Shown piece after piece: positions 1-11,399 of a DNA stretch of 64,000 bases (positions are counted from its first letter, which is position 1; each line of letters begins with the position of its first letter). Source of the DNA: Pyrocephalus nanus (Eukaryota; Chordata; Aves; Passeriformes; Tyrannidae). The DNA is taken from assembly GCA_038380795.1 (NCBI GenBank), contig CM076259.1, forward strand, positions 74,272,200 to 74,336,199, in the 5' to 3' direction. The notes under the pieces are model-generated. The model was not told the origin of the DNA, made no database searches, and saw only the letters and a program-made list of their open reading frames with translations. A program made the position numbers and the translations under genes.

Positions 1-524
1 GAATGCAAGAAATTATCATTTTCATTTGTGTAAAATTACTTTATTCCTCTTAAAAATAAAATATTATGTTCACCTTTTGACTTAGTATAGGGCATTAACT
101 GCTAGTCTGATAATATACTTAAAAGCCAAGGATTGTTAAAGTATCTCTTAAACCAAGCATATGAATTTCAGTATAAAGAAAGAAGTATGCATAATATAAC
201 CTTTCCCTCAGAATTTTTAGGAAGAACACTACTGATGAAGTGACAGATGACATGAAATAAGGGATTTAAGGCATCAGGAATATAAATACTTGGCCTTGGT
301 GGAGTGTTGATGAATTTAATGTTATGCTTCTGCTGTCAAAAGAGAAAAAAGTCTGAAAGCTTGTTCAGCTAAGAGTGATGATCTTCTTTTGAGTGCAACT
401 TTTTGCTCTTACTGAGGAAGTCTGTGGTGGCATAGATTTCAATATAGGGTTTCTTTTTTTTCTATAAAAAGAGGATGGTCTTCAAAGGAGTATGACCCTT
501 TAATTCAAGTTGCACATACAGAGA
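1..524. other. AT-rich non-coding DNA
   Basis: No repeat family, RNA gene or convincing exon is visible. A pyrimidine tract and AG near 213 are followed by a short open frame, but the only possible donor (GAA then gtgaca) is weak. If the gene model to the right is correct, this is intronic sequence. Confidence 0.5.
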
Positions 525-928
525 TGTGCTGGTTTTGCCTGGGGTACCATTCATTTTCTTCACAGTGGCTAGTGTGAGGCTGTGTTTTGGGTTTTACACG
601 GTTGGTAATGCAGAGATGTTTTTGTTATTGCTGAGCAGGGCTTACACAGAGCCAAGGCCTTTTCTGCTTTTTGTACTGCCACACTGCCAAGGAAGTTGGG
701 GGTGTATGGGAGGTTGGGAGGAAATACAGGATGGAAGGCTGTATGGGAGGCTGGAGTGACCCCAGCTGACAACAGGGATATTCCATACCATATGACATCA
801 TTCTTAGTTTATAAAGCTGGGGAAAGTAGGAGGAACATTTGGAGTGATGGTGTTTGTCTTCCCAAGTAACCATTGCACATGATGGAGCTCTGCTTTCCTG
901 GGAATGGCTGAACTCCTGCCTTCCAATA
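525..928 (+). mobile_element. 5'-part of an avian ERVL-like LTR, 3'-truncated
   Basis: The block opens with TGTGCTGGTTTTGCCTGGGG, the start of an LTR family common in birds, and follows that family for about 400 bp. Landmarks in order are CTGAGCAGGGCTTACACAGAG, a CCCCAGCTGACAACAGGGATATTCC segment (shortened here to its recognisable core), CATATGACATCAT, and a TATA box (TTTATAAAG, 808-816) where the promoter of the LTR is expected. It breaks off next to an A-run at about 929, so the last third, with the polyadenylation region and the 3' terminus, is missing. No viral gene is attached. The long open frames across it in both directions are incidental. Family assignment is from memory of the consensus. 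Confidence 0.85.
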
Positions 929-1687
929 GGAAAAAAAAAAAAAACCAACAGTGTTTTCTTCTGAGCAATTAAAAAGTTTAGGAAAAAAATCTAAGAGCTC
1001 TTAACCAGTCAGCTTCTTAATTCAACTCAGAATTAAAATGCAGAGGTTTAATCCAGTCCTATATCAGAAAGGAAAAGCAAAAATAAAGCCCAAACCAAAG
1101 AAAAATGCAGGTTCAGAGATATCAAATATAAAAGATGTGCTATAGAACAAAAGAGTGAAACAAAAAAACTGAAAACAGTTCTCAGCAAGTGACTTATAAT
1201 TGTCATGGTTTTCTGGTTTTTGTTTTTTAGGGTTTTTTTTAAGGATAAAATTACACAAATTATGTAGCAGAATGCCACCCTCATTCGTTCAAATGTGACT
1301 GTGACAAATGTGACTGTGATAAATCAGGTATGTCTGATTAAGCCACTAAATACCACAGTAAATCCTAAATGGCAACTGGGTCATGTGAAATAGGAACCTA
1401 TGACAAAATAATTTCTGGAATGGTCTTCCAAACCTCTGTAATTACGAAAGTTAACGTGTTAGGGATGTAAGAGCCATCCCTGTTTCATGATTATGATATG
1501 ATTGGGCTGAATTGCCATTGTATCAATAGGCATTTTTAGCCTAGTTTCCTAAAAATTGAGTATGTTTCGCCACTAGAGGGTATAGATTTTAAATATTAAA
1601 ACACTGCTATGATATTTGAAGAGTGGAGATAAAATACAGAATTTGTTAATAGTTTCCTTGATCTGTTTTTTTGTATTCTTACTGAAG
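929..1687. other. AT-rich DNA before the first exon-like block
   Basis: This stretch begins with an A-run (930-943). It has one small tandem duplication, about two copies of the 15-mer CAAATGTGACTGTGA at 1290-1319. No other structure is seen. Confidence 0.5.
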
Positions 1688-1755
1688 AAAGAAGTCACAC
1701 TCAGAATTGAACTTCTGAAGAGAAAAGCATTTAACCTGTATTACCATCTCATTAG
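1688..1755 (+). CDS. Candidate internal exon, unrecognised gene
   Basis: This is a 68-nt exon-like block. A long T-rich tract ending in CTGAAG precedes it and a CATTAG|gtcagt donor follows. Read from the first base it encodes 22 residues, starting KEVTLRIELL and ending LYYHLI, and leaves two bases (AG) for the next exon. The peptide looks like a basic amphipathic helix. The exit phase matches the blocks at 15459 and at 20575, both of which begin with one completing base. The acceptor is AAG rather than CAG, and 22 codons open by chance is not rare in AT-rich DNA, so this is a weak member of the set. I do not recognise the protein. Confidence 0.33.
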
Positions 1756-4700
1756 GTCAGTCAGAAGGAAAACAAACATGATGTTGTGGGTTGTTAGTAT
1801 TTCTGTCCTTCGTAGTAATACAAATGCAACAAAAAGGCAAAGGCGTACTAGTGATCTGCTCTCTGTTTAAGTAGAATAAAAACAAGTAATAAAAAAACAA
1901 GAATAAAATGAAAAGAACTTATTTACTTGGGAAAAGAAAACTAAAGTAAGGTTTTCATGAGAAGACAAAATTCTGAATGAAAGAAATGGATTCTCATGTT
2001 GGTATAAAATGGTGCAATAGACAATAATTGTAATAGATGAAGAAAGAAAAAAGGAAGGAAAAATTATTTTGAATAAAACCTATAGGTTTTTGAGGGGCTT
2101 GTAAGAAAGAGTGATAATGGAGTTACAAATATACCATCAGTCATTTCTGCAAGAATGATTTCTACATAAGACAAAAGTTGAATCTGAGATCTCAAAGGAA
2201 ACATTCCAGGATATAAAATGTCGTATGAGGAGTTAGAAAATATGTAAAAGCCAGGGAAAATTCATAAAAATAAGCATGAACAACTATGGAGAAAATATCA
2301 GTTAAACATCTCAGAAAAGGTGCAATGAGCCTTTGCTACTTAAGAGTTTTTAGTCAAACTTCATTCCAAATTTTGGTGTTACAGATAAAGACGACATGAA
2401 ATAAGCTTTCTAAATTGTCACTTAGTAATATAGTGTTAAATCACAGAATGGTCATTTTGAATGTCTAGGCAACAGAAACAAGTGTATTTTTTTATTTGAG
2501 GCTAGGTAATATGAGAATGAAGTATAATTTGAAATATGAGCATATTTCAATAAAACACTATTTTCATTCACATTAAGAAAATTGTTTTAGGACAAAGATA
2601 ATTTTTGTTATAAAAATTATACCTTTAGCTCTTCAAGTGAGCCTAAAAAAGGTGGGCAAGAGACAATCAGTGCTAATAATTAATATTTTGAGTTATTTCT
2701 GAACTAGATCAGTATTTGTTTAAGCAAGGCATTTGTCAGCAACATTCTGGTGTCCTGTGCTACTTAATTCTGTGCCCTACCAAATTCTACAAAGCGTCCA
2801 GCTGCTAGCCCAGAAAGCACAGGTTTTCCATAAGTCCTATGCTTTAGCTCCCAGCCCTGGAAGTTATCTTTTATATGTTACTGTATACCAATGGCATTAG
2901 ACACTGTTCAAGAAGGTGAATAAATGCCCAAGTGTTTTCTGTACCAATTAAAGATAGAAAAGCATGGGAAACCAAGAATATTATGGCTGACATGTACTAT
3001 CATTATTAAAATAAAAGGATTTTAAGTGCTTCAGAAAGTGGAAAACTGACCTTTTCAAAAATGTTAAGTGTCATGGCAAAAGACCCTCTTAGTGTAGAGT
3101 GCTTCTGTAAGTCAGCATTTTAATTACCTGTCTGATTTACATTTCCAGTTTATTTACCTCTTCTCAACAGCCATCTCATCTTTCATCTTGTGTGTGCAAT
3201 CACAAGCAGTGTGAAATGTTATTAAAATGCTTAGGCATAATTGATAAAGAGTCAAGTTCCCAGCATGCTTAAATGACTTTCATCAGAACAAATTTTCTAA
3301 ATTTATTTTTAAAATCCTACCCTAAAGGCTTTCTAAAACATGACTTCGAAACTCAAGACAGCTGTGTGGTTCCTTATGAAAGACACGGCCTAATTTTGTG
3401 AACCAATGTAAAAAACCAATGCAGAAGAAAAATCTCATTACAGGGAATGCGATTCTAAAGAAATACATAGATAGATAGAAGGAAAATAATTACACTCTAG
3501 CAAGAAAGGAAACACAGAATTAAACTGTTTTGCATTTTCCCTATTCACTTACAACTGAGAAAATTGGAATAACTGCCTCCTTAATAGTGATTCCAGAAAT
3601 GCAGCCTTTGTATAGGTGTCCATTTTCAGTCCAATGTAGTCTTTAGCCTTTCCTGATGACCTAATGATGAAGAAAAAAATATTCTTATCTTTCTTCAACT
3701 ATTTAAAAACCATTTTTCCAAAATACTAATTAAAATAAAGTTGATTTTTCTTCCAAGATAGTTCTCATTTTATGGGTCCAAAAAATGGCCATAGAAATAA
3801 AGGCTTTAATCTACAAATCTTGTTCTGAGAAGCATTTTTCTTTTAGGCAAAATTAAGGTCCTATTCCAAGCAGCTTATTTCTAATTACTTCATTCTGAGT
3901 AAGAGGCTGTTTTATTCTTATCAGCAGAAGTTTATTAAAAGGGAATTTGCAGTCTTCAGCAGACAAGATACATTATCTGAACTCTGCCTTCATCACCCAC
4001 TTAAACCAGATTTACAGATAATTGTGCACATATAAGGGACTGAGAATTTTGTTGAAAAGACCATATTGCAAGGAGTGACATCCACATCATCAAGGACAAT
4101 GTACTACTAGATTTATAAGCCACCAGGCACCATAAAAGACACTGCTGGTCGAAGCTGTATACTGCTTGCCGTATGATATCACACTGAATATAATGTAACA
4201 GGATCTGGTATATCAGTGATACAGTTAAAAGATAATATTCTTCTTGTCTCTTTTTGACTGAGAAATAATTCACTAGGTAGATAAATGAGGATGAATAGCT
4301 AGTAGCTATGTCCTGAGATTACAGCGAGGAAAAATAGTTAATGACTGTCTTCAACTCTTATTTTATGAATGAGCATGAAAAATTGGTTTGATAATTGGTA
4401 TTTGAAACTATTCATGGGGTTTAATTATGTATTTAGAATTTGATTTTTAATTACTATTACTTAAAATAGTCATGTTTCTTAACCTTGAAATATTCATTCT
4501 AGTACAATCTGTGGTTAGAATGTCACTCGCAGAAATGGCACTTCAGTCTCTATTCACTAAAGAATTGAAGTTTTAAAGGGATCAGATTATCCACGTGTGC
4601 TTCAGCTCTTCAAGCTGACACTCTTCTCACTTTTTTTTTTTTTGAAAGACAAACTTTTCTTGAGATGATTTACTCCAGCAGTGTCATGCTTCTTGTAGGT

Positions 4701-4763
4701 AATTACTTACTTCATATATTGCATCATAAAATGTTAAACCATAAAGCTGATTCTCTCTCTCTT
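1756..4763. other. Intronic-type AT-rich DNA, nothing defined
   Basis: No repeat family or RNA gene is recognised. Two acceptor-like sites occur, at about 3170 and at 3846. The second precedes 52 open nucleotides and a gtaaga donor, but its phase (in 0, out 1) does not fit its neighbours. Confidence 0.5.
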
Positions 4764-5897
4764 TGGTCTTGTCCCAGTTTAAATGAGACAAGGGTCTTTT
4801 GCTGAGGATGTGTTAGGAGAAAAGACACGAACTTCTCTTTCCAAGCAATTATAAATCCAAAATTAAGAGGCTCCAACTGAAGGAAAACAAATTATGGAAA
4901 GGAAAATAACAGCCCTTTATTAAAAGGTATATATATATTAACAGAAACATGAAAAAAAAACAAGAAAAACAACCAAACAACACTCCTATACCCACAAATA
5001 ACCCCTTCAAAACCAAACCAATAAACTGGCAAAAGGAAGAGTAAAACAGTTCAATTTTTTGCACCCTTTAGTGCAGTTCCAACCACAGTCAGCAGGAGGT
5101 GCCGTCGGGTCACTGGAGATGCAAAACTTGTAATGTCCTGTGCCACTCACTGGGTGGCGCTGTTGGATCACTGGAGATGTAGAACTTGTAGTATCCTATA
5201 GTAGTCACCAGGTGGCGCTGTTGGACCACTGGAGGAGCAGAACTTGTAATGTCCAGTGCCCATCACCAGGCGGGGCTGTGGGATCCCTGGTCACTGCCAC
5301 GTGGGATGGGAAAAAACAATACCCTCCCAGTATGTCAGAGGGAAAGGAAAAAAAAAACAAACCAAAAACCAAAAAGAACAAGTCAGTTCCCCTTGCCTTC
5401 CAACACTGGGAAAGGAGAGAGGGAATGGGGGGGGGAAGAGAGAAGGAAAAAAACAGCAATAAAACAGAAAGTTCTCTCAATGGAAGAAAACTCACAAATT
5501 TCAGCTGGTTAGGATTCGCTTTAAGCAGGGCCTGCAGCCAGCAACAGCTGAGCAGAGAGCAGCAGCAAACTCCCCTCCAACAGGAAAGAAAAGAGCCAGG
5601 CAATGTCTGCAGCTCACAGCAGGTCCCAAACCCCTCACCGGCACACACCAAACTCTCCTCCCAGCCTGCGTGCCAGCCACAAAGTAGCCCCCCCTGAACT
5701 CCTCCCCCTTCATTGCCCAGGAGACGAGAAAAAAGTAAAGTGCAAGTCCTTATCTGCCTTGTCTCCTAGGAGACTTATGTCTGGCCATCAGCCATGGGGC
5801 TAGGTCTTTAGTAATCTGAAGTGCTTATCTTGACATGGCGGGGTGGGAAGGGAGAAAATTCTTCACCTGGCTACGAGAGCTAGCTAAAACCACGACA
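4764..5897 (-). mobile_element. Long solo LTR of an endogenous retrovirus, minus strand
   Basis: Read on the minus strand, the element opens at 5897 with TGTCGTGGTTTTAGCTAGC, a typical avian ERV LTR start. It runs through a GC-richer segment (5500-5890) and the 58-bp tandem array (5087-5300), then a T-rich stretch and an alternating TA tract (about 4929-4942). It reaches an AATAAA signal (minus strand, 4916-4921) and ends near 4764 in a TTTAAACTGGGACAAGACCA terminus. The order long 5' region, tandem repeats, TATA-like tract, poly(A) signal and short tail fits an LTR of about 1.13 kb. No internal viral genes flank it, and I see no clean target-site duplication, so the left edge is approximate. 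The open frames over it in both directions look incidental. Confidence 0.7.
5087..5300. repeat. 58-bp tandem repeat, 3.7 units, with CTCF-like cores
   Basis: Units start at 5087, 5145, 5203 and 5261, exactly 58 bp apart, and the fourth is partial. Shared segments include CACTGGAGATG and AACTTGTAATGTCC. Each unit begins with a sequence resembling the CTCF core on the + strand, at 5089-5102, 5147-5160, 5205-5218 and 5263-5276. The third (TCACCAGGTGGCGC) matches the consensus CCASYAGRKGGCRS at 13 of 14 positions, the second at 12, the first and fourth at 11. The array lies inside the LTR, where retroviral elements often carry tandem enhancers. The repeat is seen directly; CTCF binding is inferred. 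Confidence 0.85.
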
Positions 5898-6679
5898 GAT
5901 CTCTATATAAATTTTAGTAAATGAATAGTTTCCAGCATGTGTTCTATGCTTACAGCTGTAGAGACATCATATAATGTGCTAATAATACAGATAACAGACA
6001 CTGAGGGCTTTGTTGAAAACAGATTCTACATTTTACTCACTAAACTCCTTGGCTTCTACTGTCAGTACCTCTCATTCTGGAAATGAGAGAAAGCAAGTTG
6101 AAGTATTAATGCACTTGGTGGCAAAACTGTAACTTCAGTGAATTTAGGAATTTCTCTTTTGTTGTTTTGTTTGGTTTTTTTTGGTTTGGTTTGGTTTGGT
6201 TTTTGTCTTCAAATAGTACTATTAACAATCAGACAATTCAGGGCATGGTTCAAGGGATAGTATATGCAAGGGACTGTTACTAATGGGAAAGCTTGAAAGG
6301 AATCATACAGATTGGGGTGTATGGGGTGCAGAAAAGAGCCTGTCCCCTGAATACGGGAGCTGTGCATGCCATTTGGCTCTAAAAACAGCAAAATGTTCCT
6401 GGCTCATACATTTACCAGTAGACATATAGCCTGAAATTAGCTTTAGTTATCAGTTCTTCAGCTTTAAGATACTACTGCCAAAGTTTTTTGCATTTTTTTG
6501 TCTGCTTAGAAAAAGAAGTTTGTTAAAAGAAGAACTTTCATTATTGTACTCTTTAACCCAACCTAACATTCTATTCTGGAAGATCTAAGTTTTTCACTAT
6601 ATTAAGGTCTCTAATTTTCAAGAACTTTCTCAGCTCAGTTTATCCCTACTTACAGATTTTACAGTTTTCATCTCAGATC
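5898..6679. other. Non-coding spacer between two LTRs
   Basis: It contains a T/G simple repeat at about 6163-6205, with five TTTGG-type units, on an otherwise plain AT-rich background. Confidence 0.6.
6163..6205. repeat. (GGTTT)n-type T/G low-complexity tract
   Basis: TTTGG units repeat with longer T runs between them. This is one of several G/T (or complementary A/C) islands in the window. Confidence 0.8.
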
Positions 6680-7252
6680 TGTTGTTTTTTTAACCCCAGC
6701 TGGTAACTGAACACCACAAAGCTACTTGCTCACTCCCTTCTTGTGGGATGTGGGAGAGAACTGAAAGTGTAAAAATGGGACATCTCATGAGCTGAGATAA
6801 AGACAGCTTAATAGTTAAATCAAAATCTGTGCATGCAAGCAAAGCAATACAAGCAATTCATTCACCACTTCCCACAAGCAGGAAGGTGTTCAGCTGTCTT
6901 CAGGAAAGCCAGGCTTCATCATACATAACAGTTACTTGGGAAGACAAATGACATAACTGCCCCCTTCCATGGAACTCCCCCACTTTGTATGCTGGGCATA
7001 AAGACCTGTGGTATGAAATATAATTTTTGCCAGTTCTAGTCACCTGTCCTGGTTATGTTCCTCCCAGCTTTTTGTTCTGCTTCTCTCTAGCAGAGCATGA
7101 GACACTGAAAAGTCCTTGACTAAGGGTAAACACTGCTTAGAAATTGCCAAAACATCAGGGTGTTATCAGCTTTGTTCTCATACTAAATCCAAAAAACACA
7201 GCACTGTACCAGCTACCTTGTCTGGAACTCTGGGCCATACAAAACCAAGACA
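6680..7252 (-). mobile_element. Solo LTR, avian ERVL-like family, minus strand
   Basis: This is a nearly full LTR of about 573 bp, of the same family as the fragment at 525. The + strand shows its complement: TGTTGTTTTTTTAACCCCAGC at the left edge, then GAGATAAAGACAGCTTAATAG, AGCAATTCATTCACCACTTCC and AGTTACTTGGGAAGACAAATG, and the end AAAACCAAGACA at 7252. Read on its own strand, the promoter region holds a decayed TATA box (ATACAAAG), and the poly(A)-signal position reads ATTAAG. Divergence is moderate. No internal retroviral sequence is present, so it is a solo LTR. A target duplication is not clear. Confidence 0.85.
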
Positions 7253-10200
7253 ATCATATTACCATCAACGCACTGCCTCTGTTCTGCAGATGATGCCAGC
7301 CTAAGTTGGTTGCTTGCCTTACTCCTGCCCAAAATACCTCTGCACTTCCTACTGAGGTATTGTACTAGAGCTGGCTGATAAATTTAATACATTCCTACCT
7401 TCAGTCATCTCTGAGAGCCCACTTTTATGAAGCTTTTACAATAAGTCATCAATATATAACTTAGAAGTAGACAGTTCAAGAAATGGAAGTTTTTAATGTA
7501 ATCACTAAATTAAAAAATTAATAGGCAAACATGATTTAAGTGTTCTTTACCTCTATTAAGCCTCTTTTTGCTTTTTCAATTTACTTTTTTTTAATGAGGA
7601 GATACCATATCTATCTCTTTATGTTTATAAGCTTATAAGCTTATAGGCTCCAAGCACAGTAGTAAAAGATAAACAAACATAAATTACAACATAATTACTT
7701 AATGCATCTAAATTATTAACATACTACCACACTTTTATGATCCAGGTCTAAACATAATATACATTGTGGTTGTTTTGTCACTTGTAAGAACATGTGTAGC
7801 TACCAGACAGAAACTGCAAATATTGTGGGTTTAGATTTATTTTAGACATTTTTAACTAGTACTTGAAGATGAATACATCAAAGTCATAATCAGTAATCCC
7901 TTTTACCAGCTGAGAATAGCAATAGGTGTAATTTTCTTGTGATTTTCAAAGAACTTGCCAGTGCCCTGTCTATAAGTTAAATAAAATGTTATTGCAATTT
8001 ATGCCAGCAGTATATTGGTATTTTTTGGTGTTTTTTTGTGTTCAGTATCCCTGTTATTTTTCTCTAATAGTCTTCTTCCATATAACTGGTATTGTTCCTT
8101 TTCAAATGTGATGGATCTATTAGTCCAAGACCTGTATTTCTACTGTTTCTGACATTTTCTCTTTGTCTACATAATTGTTTTACTGTTAACCTTATCTGAC
8201 ATTCAAGAAGAAACAGAAAGTTTGATTTCTAGGGTTAAATATTTTCCTGGAACTTTCTCGGTAAAATAGTTCCTCTATCACATGGATTTTCATAATTTGA
8301 TCACAAGTAGCCAAATCCAGTAGTCACTGAGCAAAAGGCCTATAATTGACAAATAAGTTGCATATGTTATGGAATATATAGAATGATAAAGCATTACTAT
8401 TAGCCTCAAAACACTGCTATTAAAGGTGGATCACACTTCTCATGGCTGGGCTTCGTAAACGAAGATTTGAGAACTTCTAACTGTAAAATAAATATGCAGT
8501 CATTACACTAATTAATGTAAACCAGCATACACATCCTCCTTTCTTAAAATTGTCTGTGAGAAATGGAATGATCCTTGGGTAGAGCTGAAAGCAGGGAGGG
8601 ATATCCAAGAACAGCTTTAATATCATGGAAATTTTATTTCAGGTTAATTGAATCCAACTCCTTTCACCCTTCAGTATGGCCAGGTTAAGATTCTTTCTTA
8701 GATTAAGACACCTAAATTTAATTATCTACCTGTGGGTCAGGAATCTTGTCCATTAGGGAAAAGAAAAAAAAAACAACCAAACAAACAAAGAATAAATCAA
8801 AAAAGGAAAGCTGTTTCTACTCTCATAGGAGAAATATAAGGTCTTCTAGAACACTTCTGTCTACAGGATCTAAGCTATAAGAAAAAAGTAGAGTTACATG
8901 AATATTCCATACTTAGTACTACTGTCAAGCAATAGGCAACCTCCTGCAACCTCCTACTGTGTGATCACTGTGTCCAACAATTTTGCTAGTATAGCTCTAC
9001 GAATCAAGAACATATTTCTCAAAAATAAAAGTTTCTTTTGTTCTTTTCAGAATACAGGCTGTATATCTTGTTTTATAATTAATAATGATATATTCGGAAA
9101 CAAGCATGACTAATATTTTAAAGGAAAAGACTAGAGGATGTTTGCTTCATTGTTACTTTGCAGATCCCTGGTTTAGGTTAAAAAAACCTGCAGTCAATGC
9201 ACAAAGACGTTAAAAGCTCAGGTACTCATATATTTTAAGTAGCATAGCAGCAACAACATTTGCATGTATCTTTATCATTGCTATGCATAATCAGATACTC
9301 TAGCCCTCTTAGTCAAAGCCAATAATAGTAGGAAAGAAGCAACGTGTTCTTAATTTATCCATTTGGCTGGTTGCTAAAGATGACATAGAGGATACGGATG
9401 AAGTAATTATTTTTACCTCTGGGGAAGGGATTTGAACCAGCTGTCATCACTGAAAACAAATAAAAAAGGAGACTGTCTAGGACGACAATGGTAAGAAGAT
9501 TCTTTATTCCCTGGAGCTAAAAAGAAATCCTTGTATTCAGTTTTGTTGGAATAACTCTCTATACCCTATATAACTTCACCTAGGACAAAGGACTGCTGAG
9601 TTAAAGGTTCTATTTGAATTACTTTAAAAAAAAAAATGTTTATAATTATTTGGTAGTGCAGGAGATGGAAGCTGGAAAGTTTCCTAATCACAAGCCCATA
9701 GAGGGACACTAGATGCATTAGCTGCTAAGCAGAGGTAAATTGGAAGTTACTGTAGCCTTCTAAGCCAGTATTACCATATTGCCATTTCTAGGAACATACC
9801 GGTGAGATTGCAAGTCCTCAGAACAGAGGCTTGTCAGACTTGTCTTGTCTGAACCTATTGTGAATGCTTCCAGCTTTACTTACATTCGCTTTGATAATAA
9901 ATTTTCTAATTTATTTCTTTAAAAAAATGCTTTTTTTTCTTTTTAACATCTGAGTTAGGGACAAGGCTGACAATGGAGACTCCATGGCTGTAAGAAACTC
10001 CCTTGTGACAGGTTAAAGAAATGCAAACCAGGATCTGAACAAGGAGTTTTAGCCATGAGAGAAGAACAAACAAGGCTCTAACATAGGTAAAATTCACCAC
10101 ATGGTAGTGTAAATTTGGATGTAGCTTGCAGATGAAGGGCAAGGTTTAAATGTTATCAAACCCATAAAAACAAATCAAAAGGGATCTTAAAAGGTAGAAA

Positions 10201-10465
10201 AGAAGCAGCTGACATCAACATGATGCTACTTTTTTAGGAAAGAGAGATGATGATGACTCCCTGACCCCTCCTCATACACACCAAACTGATTGCATTGACC
10301 TTAAGACCCAGAATAGTATTGGAAGAGTGAACATGGCAAGAAGATAAGGAGGGGATTCTAGGAGCTGTGTGTATTACACTATCCTGTCTTTGTTCACTGT
10401 GTTTAATGAGGACACTGCCCATGTTTCCTGTTTTTTGTATAAAAAGTGAAGGCAGTTGTAGCAAT
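7253..10465. other. AT-rich intronic-type DNA
   Basis: Features are minor: a TTATAAGC triplication at 7624-7645, an A/C-rich island at 8758-8800 and an A-run near 9625. A good acceptor-like site at about 9050 leads into 20 open codons with no donor. Nothing else is seen. Confidence 0.5.
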
Positions 10466-10523
10466 TGTTGGACTTGATGATCTTAAAGGTCTTCTCCAAC
10501 CCTAAAGGGATTCTGTGATTCTT
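10466..10523 (+). mobile_element. CR1 LINE 3'-end fragment
   Basis: The segment TTGGACTTGATGATCTTAAA, then a CTTCTCCAACCC block, then GATTCTGTGATTCTT is the diagnostic last part of the CR1 3' untranslated region. Only about 60 bp remains. Confidence 0.85.
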
Positions 10524-11282
10524 AATCACAACTGAATTAATCAACAAAAGGTAATTTGAAAAAGGGGGATACTCATTTCAAATTAGTCTTAAATACATTG
10601 CTGATTTTTCAATTTTTACTCCTATTATTAATTGAGAAAATAGCAAGGAAAATATACTCAGATACACATCATATATAACAAGGAAAAGAGATGGCATTTG
10701 AAAACAAATAGAAAATATCCTTTTCATTTATATGCTGTTTTTGATGGGGCTGTGTTTCTCTGGAATCTAGATTGATTGCATGGACTCAAAACATTAGAGT
10801 TTCTCTTTAAAGAAAGTGAACAAAAAAATTATCTTTGCCATGTGCAGAAAACAGTTCTGAAAATTTTTAGAAATTGTACTTTCAGAGTGATAAAGCAATC
10901 ACTAGAAAAAGAAAGAATTTATATGCCATAGATCAATATATACTATATTAAAAAAGAGTATTTATCGCTGTTTTCTGAAAACCATAGTTTCTTTAGACAA
11001 AGGACTCTTCCTATCACCATAATTTCATACAGTTATTACAGTCTAGACTTTAACTAAGGAACTTTCATATGGCTCTCTCTTTTTGGATATGAATTAAGTA
11101 CCATATGATTCTTCCTTAAATTGTTGTTGAAAGATTAAGAGCCAAAAAAAGACTACGGACTCTGTTTTCTCCTGACAAACTAATATAAAGTCTGAGACAT
11201 TAAGAAAGTAAATAAGCTGTGCAAATAATTTCAGTTATCCATTGTTCTATGTCAGTAAAATTTCAGTTAATATTGGAAAAAC
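10524..11282. other. AT-rich DNA
   Basis: No gene, repeat family or RNA is recognised. Confidence 0.5.
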
Positions 11283-11399
11283 ATAGAATGCCAAGCATAT
11301 AGAAATATATATATATATATCAATTTACAATTTTTTATTTATATATTTATATATATATATTTCTATATATATCTATATAGAAAAATATAGAATGCCAAG
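11283..11399. repeat. AT palindrome flanked by a 13-bp direct repeat
   Basis: ATAGAATGCCAAG occurs at 11283-11295 and again at 11387-11399. Between the copies lies almost pure AT, with (TA)n runs bounded by TATAGAAATATAT and its reverse complement near 11352-11366, so the single strand can fold into a hairpin. The flanking repeat could be an insertion footprint or replication slippage. Confidence 0.75.

Noticed and set aside
526..948. Overlapping 77-, 67- and 107-codon frames
   Set aside because: They lie on LTR sequence and reach into an A-run.
3847..3898. 52-nt block between a T-rich acceptor and gtaaga
   Set aside because: Phase 0-in, 1-out fits neither neighbour, and 17 codons is too short to carry weight.
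5140..5697. 185-codon frame on + and 148-codon frame on -
   Set aside because: Both cross the LTR and its tandem array. The repeats and GC-rich composition explain the openness.
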